This document shows positions 9,544 to 17,263 of a stretch of DNA of 64,000 bases, in pieces (position 1 is the first letter of the stretch; each line of letters opens with the position of its first letter). The stretch spans positions 62,001 to 126,000 of the forward strand of contig QWOQ01000005.1 of assembly GCA_003669585.1 (NCBI GenBank), in the 5' to 3' direction. A program made the translations under genes and the position numbers. Below the pieces are notes generated by a model that was not told where the DNA came from, ran no database searches, and saw nothing but the letters and a program-made list of their open reading frames with translations. Origin of the DNA: Planctomycetota bacterium. Its GTDB lineage: Bacteria > Planctomycetota > Planctomycetia > Pirellulales > UBA1268.

Positions 9544-11190
9544 TTAAGTGGCGCGGCGCATACTTCTATATTTTGTGATGAGCGAGTTTGTCGAACTGTC
9601 ATGAGTAAGCGAAGGCTCTGACTCGCTGCAAAGTTCTGGAACGATTTTCGCAGCCAGGAGTTTTCCAAGTTCCACTCCCCACTGATCAAACGAGTTGATG
9701 TTCCAGAGCACGCCCTGTACAAAAACACTGTGTTCGTAGAGTGCCAACAGGCTGCCAAGTATTCGTGGATTCAGGCAGTCAGCGAGGAACACGCTACTTG
9801 GACGGTTGCCATCAAAGGTTCGATGCGGCACAAGTCGCTCTGCCGCACCGTCGGCCCGAACTTCATCGCCGGTTCTTCCAAACGCAAGCGCTTCGGCCTG
9901 TGCAAACACATTGGCCAGAAGCAGATCATGATGTCTGGAAAGAGGGTTGAGCGACCTGAAAAATCCAAGAAAATCACACGGTACAACCCGAGTTCCTTGA
10001 TGGATTAATTGATAAAATGAGTGCTGTCCGTTGGTGCCAGGTTCGCCCCAGATGATGGGGCAGGTTTCATAATCGGTAATCGATTCGCCATCGAGTGAAA
10101 CTCGTTTTCCATTACTCTCCATGGTGAGCTGCTGAAGGTAGGCTGGAAACCGCTTGAGATATTGCTCGTAGGGCAAAACGGCGATGGAGCCTGCACCTAA
10201 AAAATTTGTATTCCAAACGGCAAGCAGCCCATGCAGAACGGGAATATTGCTGCCGAGCGGGGCGCTGCGAAAATGAACGTCCATCGCATGAAATCCCGAG
10301 AGCATCTCACGAAAGTGCTCTGGTCCAATGGCAAGCATTGTCGAAAGACCAATTGCAGAATCCATGGAATAGCGTCCGCCAACCCAATCCCAGAATCCGA
10401 ACATGTTGGCGGTATCGATACCAAATTTTGAGACCTCTGAAGCATTGGTTGAAACGGCGACAAAATGTTTTGCTATGGATTGTTCGTCGCACGACGCAGC
10501 AAGCATCCAGGAGCGAGCCGAATGGGCATTGGTCATCGTTTCTTGTGTTGTAAACGTCTTCGAAGAAATGATGAAAAGCGTTTCAGCGGGATCAAGATCG
10601 CGTGTTGCTTCGACAAAGTCGGTGCCATCGACGTTTGACACAAAACGGAAAACAAGATCGCGCCTCGAATAATGTCGAAGCGCCTCATACGCCATAACCG
10701 GCCCGAGATCGGATCCGCCGATACCAATATTGACTACCGATCGAATCGGTTTTCCTGTGAATCCCAGCCACGCTCCGTCGCGAATGCTATTACAGAACAC
10801 GGTCATTGCATCGAGCACGGCATGCACATTGTGAACAACATTGACACCGTCAACAACGTAGGATTCCCCCGGCTCTGCTCGAAGGGCAACGTGAAGCACA
10901 GAACGCTGCTCAGTGCTGTTGATTGCATCACCTCGAAACATCGCATCAATTTTTGCCGATACACCACATGCTTCGGCAAGCGAGAGAAGAAGTGCGACGG
11001 TCTCGTCGGTAATTCGCTGTTTCGAATAATCCCAGAAGAGACCGCATTCTTCGAGTGTAAAACGTTTTCCTCTCGTTGTATCGTCAGCAAATAGCCTTCG
11101 CAGATGGACGCTCTGCATGACTGAACTATGTTTTTGAAGTGCTTGCCACGAGGGTCGATGTGTTAATGCAGTCTGCACAGGAATTGCCAT
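9544..11190 (-). CDS. pgi: glucose-6-phosphate isomerase
   Basis: Pgi interconverts glucose-6-phosphate and fructose-6-phosphate in glycolysis and gluconeogenesis, in the cytoplasm. The 548-residue length fits the long bacterial/eukaryotic type. Diagnostic motifs are [19 protein letters not shown] near 150-170, the phosphate-binding [23 protein letters not shown] with the catalytic base region, and the C-terminal [12 protein letters not shown]. The ATG at 11190 begins [13 protein letters not shown]. It converges with the ABC-F gene, whose stop is 23 bp away. It is upstream of and co-directional with nothing obvious, since the FKBP gene ahead of it is separated by 66 bp and may be co-transcribed. 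Confidence 0.96.
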   Translation of the reverse strand: MAIPVQTALTHRPSWQALQKHSSVMQSVHLRRLFADDTTRGKRFTLEECGLFWDYSKQRITDETVALLLSLAEACGVSAKIDAMFRGDAINSTEQRSVLHVALRAEPGESYVVDGVNVVHNVHAVLDAMTVFCNSIRDGAWLGFTGKPIRSVVNIGIGGSDLGPVMAYEALRHYSRRDLVFRFVSNVDGTDFVEATRDLDPAETLFIISSKTFTTQETMTNAHSARSWMLAASCDEQSIAKHFVAVSTNASEVSKFGIDTANMFGFWDWVGGRYSMDSAIGLSTMLAIGPEHFREMLSGFHAMDVHFRSAPLGSNIPVLHGLLAVWNTNFLGAGSIAVLPYEQYLKRFPAYLQQLTMESNGKRVSLDGESITDYETCPIIWGEPGTNGQHSFYQLIHQGTRVVPCDFLGFFRSLNPLSRHHDLLLANVFAQAEALAFGRTGDEVRADGAAERLVPHRTFDGNRPSSVFLADCLNPRILGSLLALYEHSVFVQGVLWNINSFDQWGVELGKLLAAKIVPELCSESEPSLTHDSSTNSLITKYRSMRRAT

Positions 11191-11256
11191 GAATGTGAAT
11201 GGATTTGCGTATGAATAATTGTGTCAACGAATCTCGTTTCGTTGCTTGTCGTAGGT

Positions 11257-11739
11257 CTACTTTACTTCAAGTAATTCAACCAGAAAGTGAAGCGTAGCAG
11301 CAGGAGGAATCGTGCCTGGAATACCTCGATTTCCATAGCCTAAGTCTGAGGGAATTTGCAGTTCGATCATGCCACCTTTACCAACCAATTGCATACCCTC
11401 TGTCCAACCTTTGATTACGCCGTTGAGTGGAAAAGAAATTGGATCCTTTCGCTCATACGAGCTGTCAAATGATTTTCCGGAATCGAGCCAGCCGTGGTAG
11501 TGAACTTTCACAGTATTCGAGGCCTTTGGATTTTCGCCCGCCCCGTTTCGCAGTACTCGATACTCAAGACCCGATGCGGTTTTGGTGAACATGTGAGGTG
11601 CGTCGGCATCAATCGCTCCGGCACCAGCGGGAAGCTTTGGAAAATCAATCTCTTTGGCATTTTCTGCAGACATCAGAACCTCCGAGGATAAAAAAAGAAG
11701 GGAGAACACAATTGAAATGAGAGAAGCACGAATCAGCAT
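11257..11739 (-). CDS. exported FKBP-type peptidyl-prolyl cis-trans isomerase
   Basis: The 160-residue protein starts with a signal peptide (hydrophobic residues 5-22, cleavage near MSA/EN). A single FKBP domain covers residues 55-160, with VKVHYHGWLDSGKSFDSS, GVIKGWTEGMQLVGKGG, IPSDLGYGNRGIPGTIPP and LHFLVELLEVK. These are the proline-pocket residues of active FKBPs. It probably assists folding of periplasmic or outer-membrane proteins. It lies 66 bp upstream of pgi on the same strand. Confidence 0.94.
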   Translation of the reverse strand: MLIRASLISIVFSLLFLSSEVLMSAENAKEIDFPKLPAGAGAIDADAPHMFTKTASGLEYRVLRNGAGENPKASNTVKVHYHGWLDSGKSFDSSYERKDPISFPLNGVIKGWTEGMQLVGKGGMIELQIPSDLGYGNRGIPGTIPPAATLHFLVELLEVK

Positions 11740-12119
11740 GGGAACCTCGTTTGATGTAAAATTGATGAGAGCAAAAATTCACAAGACTTTAGAGATGGAA
11801 CTGGTCACCCAAGGTCATTTCCGGGTCGAAATTCTACTCGGATGAAGGCCAGACTTTGCAAGAAGGGGGTTCGAGCGATTTTGCTTTGAACCTATTCCAG
11901 AAAGTGATTAGGCCGTAGCGTGGCAGTGTAGCGACTACTAGGCAGACCAGTGCAAGTCGAAAATTAAAAGAGCCAGTATTTCGAATAATACTGGAAGGGC
12001 GCATGAGATGACCGATACACGTTGAACGCTTCAAAACCCCAAAAAATATCGATCAAAGACAGAGCTTTTTGGAATGAGTCGCGCACGGTTCTGAATAATA
12101 AAGAGTGTCGTTCGACCGC
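11740..12119. other. gene-free interval between the FKBP gene and the metal-ATPase cluster
   Basis: No convincing reading frame is present here. The short frame on the minus strand at 11834-12034 has no recognisable domain and weak start context. The interval holds the terminator-like hairpin listed separately and the leader of the FKBP gene. Confidence 0.6.
11960..11995 (-). terminator. rho-independent-like terminator after the ATPase cluster
   Basis: On the minus strand a perfect 8-bp stem (CCAGTATT / AATACTGG, loop of six, 11974-11995) is followed by the T-rich tail CTCTTTTAATTTT. It lies about 125 bp past the last gene of the cluster, in the right orientation to end its transcription. 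The stem is AT-rich, so its efficiency is uncertain. Confidence 0.55.
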
Positions 12120-12476
12120 TCAGCTTACTGGAGGCGAACTGCCAGCAACGGCTGAAGGTCCGAGTACATCGTCAACTTTGTGACGGGCGGCTTTCGATCC
12201 ATCCACAATCCCTTGAACAAACGCATTGTTGCGAGGCACCGAAAGTGCAACGAGTGCCACTGGGAAAACGACACCGTAGGAAACCGTGTAGCAGGCTGTG
12301 TAGACAAAACGATTGAGAAAGAGGCCGGCTCTTGGGAGAGCCTCGGAAGTGACCTGAGAAGCTCCTGATATTCCTTGACCAACAGCAGATTGTACGCTCG
12401 CTGCTGCTTTTTGCATGGCATCAGCAACGGCACCGAGAGGATCATTAGCTTTTGTTTGGGTCGTTGAATCGGTCAT
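12120..12476 (-). CDS. small protein with hydrophobic 'VPRNN/DG' module (last gene of cluster)
   Basis: I do not recognise this 118-residue protein as a named family. The N-terminus (1-50) is polar and alanine-rich, probably helical. The second half holds a hydrophobic, glycine-containing segment (YTVSYGVVFPVALVAL) followed by SVPRNNAFVQGIVDGSKAA. The same order of elements recurs in the small protein at 20677-21030 and at the C-terminus of the EcsC-family protein just upstream, so the three are related. One membrane-inserted or hairpin segment is likely. It is the last gene of the P-type ATPase cluster, 167 bp after the EcsC gene. It may be a membrane-shaping or partner protein, which is inference only. 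Confidence 0.75.
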   Translation of the reverse strand: MTDSTTQTKANDPLGAVADAMQKAAASVQSAVGQGISGASQVTSEALPRAGLFLNRFVYTACYTVSYGVVFPVALVALSVPRNNAFVQGIVDGSKAARHKVDDVLGPSAVAGSSPPVS

Positions 12477-12643
12477 GAGGATTCTCGTTGAGTAATAAAT
12501 GGGGAAGACTAGGACGTCTTTAGAGAGGGTAGTTCACTATGCAGGGAAAGCAAATGAGTTGTCGTAAAATCTCACGATCTTATGAAAATAGGCTTTTTAT
12601 TGAACATTTGGAGGATTTTTGAAAGAAGATTTAGGCAGACGTT

Positions 12644-13759
12644 TCATTCAACAGCCGCTGTGAGGACCGCAGGAACAGAAACTTCATCTTCAATGGCACT
12701 CTGTATTCCAGATATGAACTGACGGGCGTTGCGGACGGCTGCAACAGAGCCATCGTGCGATCCATAGGCCACTGGATTTTTCACTTTTCCAACAATTCTT
12801 GCTGCGGCTGCAACTGGGAGCGTGGCTGTGAATCCGATGGTTGCGCCCGCAATATAAACAGTCTGGCCGATCGCCTGGCCGATCTCGTTGAGGCTACTGT
12901 GTCGCTGATGGATGGGTGAGGGAGGAATTGAACCAACTTTGTGATTATCCCGCAGCCATCGCTCTTGAAAGACTCGACGGGCGGTTTGATCAACAGAATG
13001 CATAAAGCCGTGATCAAAGATGAATCCAACTGCGGCTCCAATGCCAGGAAGTTCGTCGAGGATTTCACCGGCGATGACGGTTTCACTGGTTTTCATAATG
13101 AGATCATCAGGATCAACAACCATTTTGTTGTCGAGTGCTCCGTGCAGTCGCTCGAGAACCGGTTCTCGCTCGTCGGGTTCATCGAGCGTTGAGAGTTCGA
13201 GGATGTCGAGCACCATGGCCCGGTCAATCGGTCTGTCGAGTGCATATCCATAGCAATGCCCAATTCTACGAATTGCCTTGAGTGCAGTGATCAGTTGGTA
13301 GGGGAGATGAATGAGCGGTGTTGCAAGGCCTGTAATTGCACCTTCGATGATTGCAAATCTTTCCGTTCGAGCGCTGACCTGATTAGCCAGTCGATCGCAA
13401 TCTTCAAGAGGCTTTTCCAACATCTGCGATACATCTGAAAGACCGTGTAGCCTCGAAAATGTAGAAGCGTGATCTTGTCGTGCGGCAATTTCCTGCGCTG
13501 CGTGAATGGCTTTTAATACAAGAGCTTTCGGCATTATTTTGGTCACGAGCCAAGCGACCGGAGCGGTGACCCGTTCAATAACTTCCGTTAATGGACTTGG
13601 ACGAGAACTTTTCCAAACAGCGATTGCTTGAACTTGAGAAAGTTCGTGCACCGTCAGGTGCAGTGCCAGCGGTGTTCCGGAACCGTTGGCTGAGACCTTT
13701 GGAGATTCACTCTTCGGAGAGTGAGGAATTTTCCCGTCAGATTTTTGTTTTGGTGGCAT
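12644..13759 (-). CDS. EcsC-family protein with C-terminal 'VPRNN/DG'-like module
   Basis: The 371-residue protein starts with a disordered, Lys/Ser/Pro-rich tail (1-35). An EcsC-like core follows (about 70-270), with AIIEGAITGLATPLIHLPYQLITALKAIRRIG... and HCYGYALDRPIDR...VLDILELS, then further helices with glycine-rich hydrophobic parts (ELPGIGAAVGFIFDHGF). Residues of about 295-345 (TIGFTATLPVAAAARIVGKVKNPVAYGSHDG) repeat the module of the two small cluster proteins. EcsC proteins are membrane-associated and poorly understood. The gene sits between the PGPGW pair and the terminal small gene on the same strand, which supports a joint role with the P-type ATPases. Assignment to EcsC is by motif recall and should be tested with a profile. 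Confidence 0.8.
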   Translation of the reverse strand: MPPKQKSDGKIPHSPKSESPKVSANGSGTPLALHLTVHELSQVQAIAVWKSSRPSPLTEVIERVTAPVAWLVTKIMPKALVLKAIHAAQEIAARQDHASTFSRLHGLSDVSQMLEKPLEDCDRLANQVSARTERFAIIEGAITGLATPLIHLPYQLITALKAIRRIGHCYGYALDRPIDRAMVLDILELSTLDEPDEREPVLERLHGALDNKMVVDPDDLIMKTSETVIAGEILDELPGIGAAVGFIFDHGFMHSVDQTARRVFQERWLRDNHKVGSIPPSPIHQRHSSLNEIGQAIGQTVYIAGATIGFTATLPVAAAARIVGKVKNPVAYGSHDGSVAAVRNARQFISGIQSAIEDEVSVPAVLTAAVE

Positions 13760-13877
13760 AAAATAATTTCGTAAAAAGAGGTGTCTCTAAAAAAAGAGAA
13801 AAAACTAAACCATGAAAATCGGCATGCAGGTAAATAGTCGTTGAATCTTCAGAGATTCATTCGAGTTTGTGATCGAG

Positions 13878-14270
13878 TCAAGTGCGGCCGTTATTATTAT
13901 CGATTTCCTCCGATTCACGAGCAAGATTCGCAACGGCTTCTCTTTCTTGGGATGTGAGGGAAGGGTACCTTTTTTCCAGATCAAGCACGTATCGACGCAT
14001 TTGTCGCATTCCTTCGCCATGTATTTTTGGAAAACGCGAGTGAAATGCCGAATCGATTCGTCCGAAAACACCTGGCCACAGCACCAGCCCACCGAGCAGA
14101 AGAAAGGGCGTGCCTACCGGACCGGGAAGTAAAATCCCACCGATCCCAACAATCACGAGTAAGACACCGATTTCTTTCGGGAGTTTACTGATGCGATCGA
14201 GGTCTTGTGCGGAATGAGTATCGACGGATGTCAAACCCTGATTCACAGGATCTTCTGTGGGTGCTGTCAT
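13878..14270 (-). CDS. PGPGW-type transmembrane protein (second of a tandem pair)
   Basis: The 130-residue protein has a polar N-terminus (1-33) and two closely spaced hydrophobic segments: PKEIGVLLVIVGIGGILLPG, then PVGTPFLLLGGLVLWPGVF. The central proline/glycine turn and the terminal LWPG match the PGPGW family of predicted membrane proteins. A conserved basic tail follows (RFPKIHGEGMRQMRRYVLDLEKRYPS). The neighbour at 14302-14649 has the same architecture and tail, so they arose by duplication. No enzymatic function is known. Position inside the ATPase cluster suggests a structural membrane role. Confidence 0.85.
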   Translation of the reverse strand: MTAPTEDPVNQGLTSVDTHSAQDLDRISKLPKEIGVLLVIVGIGGILLPGPVGTPFLLLGGLVLWPGVFGRIDSAFHSRFPKIHGEGMRQMRRYVLDLEKRYPSLTSQEREAVANLARESEEIDNNNGRT

Positions 14271-14301
14271 ATCAATTCCTTAGCAAAAAATAAATGAAAA
14301 T

Positions 14302-14649
14302 TCATGGTGAATCGTTGTGCTGCTGTGCTTCCTGGTTGCAAGGAAGTTTTTCCAGTGGATACCGACGGTCCATGTCGACGAGATATCGATGAACCTGTTG
14401 CATGCTGGTTCGGTGTGTCTTGGGAAATCTGCGACGAAATCGGAGTTCAACAACATGAAAAGCCTTTGGCCACAAAATGAGTCCGCCTACGAGCAACACA
14501 GGCGTTCCAATAACTCCTGGCAACAGAACACCGAGTATCCCAACACCAACGAGGAGTAGGCCGATATCACGGGGCAACTTTTCAATTGAAACGTGAGATT
14601 CTTTTGGTTCATTCGAAAACTCGTCGTCAGAGTCTTGATGAAGTTTCAT
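14302..14649 (-). CDS. PGPGW-type transmembrane protein (first of a tandem pair)
   Basis: The frame is open further upstream to 14847, but that would overlap the ATPase gene ending at 14760. The ATG at 14649 (MKLHQDSDDEF) gives a clean 115-residue product. It has an acidic head (1-25), two hydrophobic segments (PRDIGLLLVGVGILGVLLPG and VIGTPVLLVGGLILWPKAF) and a basic tail RRRFPKTHRTSMQQVHRYLVD. This is the same plan as its neighbour 31 bp downstream. It differs in ending the second segment WPK rather than WPG. It probably inserts as a membrane hairpin. Confidence 0.83.
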   Translation of the reverse strand: MKLHQDSDDEFSNEPKESHVSIEKLPRDIGLLLVGVGILGVLLPGVIGTPVLLVGGLILWPKAFHVVELRFRRRFPKTHRTSMQQVHRYLVDMDRRYPLEKLPCNQEAQQHNDSP

Positions 14650-14759
14650 AGAAGAACCAGAGGCGTCGAAAAAGTATTCAGAATAAGAGTGTCTATGGAT
14701 GAGAAGATTGAAAGCAGGACAAACCTTAAGGCTTGCAATGGTATGCATACGGTATCGCT

Positions 14760-17258
14760 CTACGGAACCTGCGGCACATGATCTATATGATCGACTCTCG
14801 TAATCGTGCGAGGAATGGAGGGCAAGCCACGTCTGTTGCGAACCCATGCGAGCCGCTGTTGCTCTTTGAGCCGCTTTGATGCAAGTGAATAGCTTCCAAG
14901 CGTACCGAGGTTACTGACAATGACCGCGATGAGCGCAGTGAACCCGAATAAGAACGCGCCGGCCACGCAGGCCATGTTAGGGATGAGTGCGAGGTTCAAC
15001 GATGAACTGCGCCGCTCGCGACGGCCTTGGGCAACCACAAAAAGGTCACTCAATTGAGAGAGATCTGTTGTAAGCATGACAATTGCAGCCGGACTTCCTG
15101 ACAGGTCTTCCCCGGCGTTCGTCTCGATCATTACCGCACAGGAAGGATTAATCTTTGAAATCATCGATCGCGGTCCAATGACAACCACCCGATGGGATTC
15201 TCCAGCAAGACCACTGACCTGCGCGGACAGAGTTTCGGCATTGAGTGCGACTCCCGTGCAGGGAATGCCGAGCGTTGTGGCAAACAAATGTGCCTCGAGT
15301 TCTCCTCTGTTTGAAACCAGTTCAACGCTTCGAGTTGCTGACAAAAGGGACAAGATTGCTGGGACGACAAGAGGTTCATCCGACGCGGTAAATCGAAATG
15401 TTGCGGCAACGCGTCCGTCGAGTGAAAGAACCATTGGATGGGACGTGGAGCTTTGAAGATCACCTGAAAGAGCTCCATCCGTTTGAGTGAGAAGCGTTGC
15501 CAAATGCCGTCCATGACGAACGGTGATACCGTGGCGAAAGTCGATGGGCATGCGATTGACAAGAACGATTCCCCTTTCACGACAGGCCTTCGCCAAGGCC
15601 GCTGTTCTTGGATCGTCAGACTGCATCGCGATACTCGCCGCAAGCCGCAGCATTTCATCGGCACTCTCGGCAGGAGCTTCGATGTGCAAAAGACGAAGGC
15701 CAGTGTGCCGAATGGCGTCGTCGTCGACCAAGAGAATTCGGTCAGAAAGTGCAAGGGTATCCAGCGCGCCTGGATGGCGAATCAAAATACCTCTGGAGAG
15801 GCCATGGGTGACAGCAGCAATATCTTCCATCGATGAAGCAACACCAACACCCGTGGCATAATCGGGACGCAAAATTGCTGCTGCTGTTGTTACGTCACCA
15901 GCCAGAAACCCAACTGCTGCTGTGGCGAGCGTCGGCACGACGGCGCCTTGGGCATACAACTCTCCCGATGCGGTGGGAGTGACGACGCCAGGAGTGCTGG
16001 TAATTGCAGAAATAACTTCTCTGGCAATCGAGGCAGCACGTGTTTGTAGAGCAACCGCCTGCACGAGGAGGTGAACTTCCCCGTCGAGTAGAAGAGTTCC
16101 GGCTAAAAGCTGTTCGCCTGCAATGCGCCGGGTCACGCCGCGGGTGCCTCGCACCATGCGTTCATCACACATGGCAGATCCTTGTTCGATCAGGCAATCA
16201 GCAGGAACCACGTCACCGGAGATCAAACGAATTCGATTTCCCTGTACGAGGCTTGCAATGTCTGAAAATGATTGGCTACCAGGACCGATTGAAGTCAGAT
16301 CCTCCAACAGAAGAGCCCGTTCCACAACGAGATCCCGACGATACCGACGCCTCCAAAAATCAAAGCAAAATGTCATCAACGCTGAAGCGGTGTACTGTCC
16401 GGTAACGAGCGTCGTGCCAATAATCACGGTAATCAACGTGGAAACACCGAGGCGACGGGTAGAGATTTCGCCGGTCGCCCGAGCAAATGTGCCCAAATTA
16501 TTTCCCAACAAAAGCAATATGCTCACCGGTGCAAGGATTGGAAAAACAAAATCAGCCAGAACGGCAACTCCGAGCATCATTGATGCGCCGACTCCGGGAA
16601 CGAGCGAAAGACTTCCTTGAGTGCTTCCCGATCGACAGCGTGCATTTTCAGCAAGTGCAACGGCAGCTTCGGCTGAAAGTAAAGCCGAGTCGTATCGCAC
16701 AACGAGGCTTCCGGTCCAGGCACTGAATGTCGCTTCTACAATACCCTCGGTGGTCGAGAGCATTCGTTCGATCCGCGTAGAGACCGTGCGATCCCGGCGA
16801 ACAAGGTCGTTTCGAAGGCGAAGAAAACCAGGCTCGTTCGAGGCAACTTCCCATGCCGTGAGCCGCCCCCCAAAACGAGTAACGCTCAGTGGACGAGCGT
16901 GATTCACAGGTGGAATTGCCCACTGCGGAAGCGAAGACATTTCTCCCCGAAGTGCTGAGGCCAGCACATTGAGTAAGGAACGATCGTGGAGGGCTCCCGA
17001 GAGTTCAATTTCGGCCTCATGCTTTCGTGGGTCGATTGAAACGCGGTGCACCCCCTCAACAGCAAAAAGTCTGGCGAGCAAAAGTTCTTGATTCGCCGCG
17101 TGGGCCAGACCAATAGCCTTCGGTGCTTTGACTGTTACGACGACTCGATCAACGGAGCCACGAATGGAAATTGCAGGTGGCAAATGGGAGTGTGGCTCGC
17201 CGGAACTATGAGCACTGGGGCTTGAACTGTTCGATGAATTAGATTGTGTCTGTGGCAT
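14760..17258 (-). CDS. degenerate P-type ATPase (pseudo-ATPase) with HMA-like N-terminus
   Basis: The 832-residue protein is clearly homologous to the P-type ATPase encoded just upstream. It has two HMA-like domains (about 28-110 and 130-210), eight or so membrane segments, and the same C-terminal helix pair (LNLALIPNMACVAGAFLFGFTAL). Every catalytic motif is altered. The actuator TGES site reads VRGTRG, and DKTGT is replaced by LVDDDAIRHTG (around residues 510-519). The N-domain HHP becomes DDP, and GDGxND is replaced by VIGPRSMI. ATP hydrolysis by the P-type cycle is therefore not expected. The frame is intact over 2.5 kb and starts 5 bp after the active ATPase gene, so it is probably made in coupled fashion and may be a regulatory or structural subunit. 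The N-terminus carries a small His tract (HSSGEPHSH). Confidence 0.9.
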   Translation of the reverse strand: MPQTQSNSSNSSSPSAHSSGEPHSHLPPAISIRGSVDRVVVTVKAPKAIGLAHAANQELLLARLFAVEGVHRVSIDPRKHEAEIELSGALHDRSLLNVLASALRGEMSSLPQWAIPPVNHARPLSVTRFGGRLTAWEVASNEPGFLRLRNDLVRRDRTVSTRIERMLSTTEGIVEATFSAWTGSLVVRYDSALLSAEAAVALAENARCRSGSTQGSLSLVPGVGASMMLGVAVLADFVFPILAPVSILLLLGNNLGTFARATGEISTRRLGVSTLITVIIGTTLVTGQYTASALMTFCFDFWRRRYRRDLVVERALLLEDLTSIGPGSQSFSDIASLVQGNRIRLISGDVVPADCLIEQGSAMCDERMVRGTRGVTRRIAGEQLLAGTLLLDGEVHLLVQAVALQTRAASIAREVISAITSTPGVVTPTASGELYAQGAVVPTLATAAVGFLAGDVTTAAAILRPDYATGVGVASSMEDIAAVTHGLSRGILIRHPGALDTLALSDRILLVDDDAIRHTGLRLLHIEAPAESADEMLRLAASIAMQSDDPRTAALAKACRERGIVLVNRMPIDFRHGITVRHGRHLATLLTQTDGALSGDLQSSTSHPMVLSLDGRVAATFRFTASDEPLVVPAILSLLSATRSVELVSNRGELEAHLFATTLGIPCTGVALNAETLSAQVSGLAGESHRVVVIGPRSMISKINPSCAVMIETNAGEDLSGSPAAIVMLTTDLSQLSDLFVVAQGRRERRSSSLNLALIPNMACVAGAFLFGFTALIAVIVSNLGTLGSYSLASKRLKEQQRLAWVRNRRGLPSIPRTITRVDHIDHVPQVP

Positions 17259-17263
17259 TGTCG

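Noticed and set aside
14650..14847. upstream extension of the first PGPGW gene
   Set aside because: It would overlap the pseudo-ATPase gene and adds a non-homologous head; the ATG at 14649 aligns with the paralogue.
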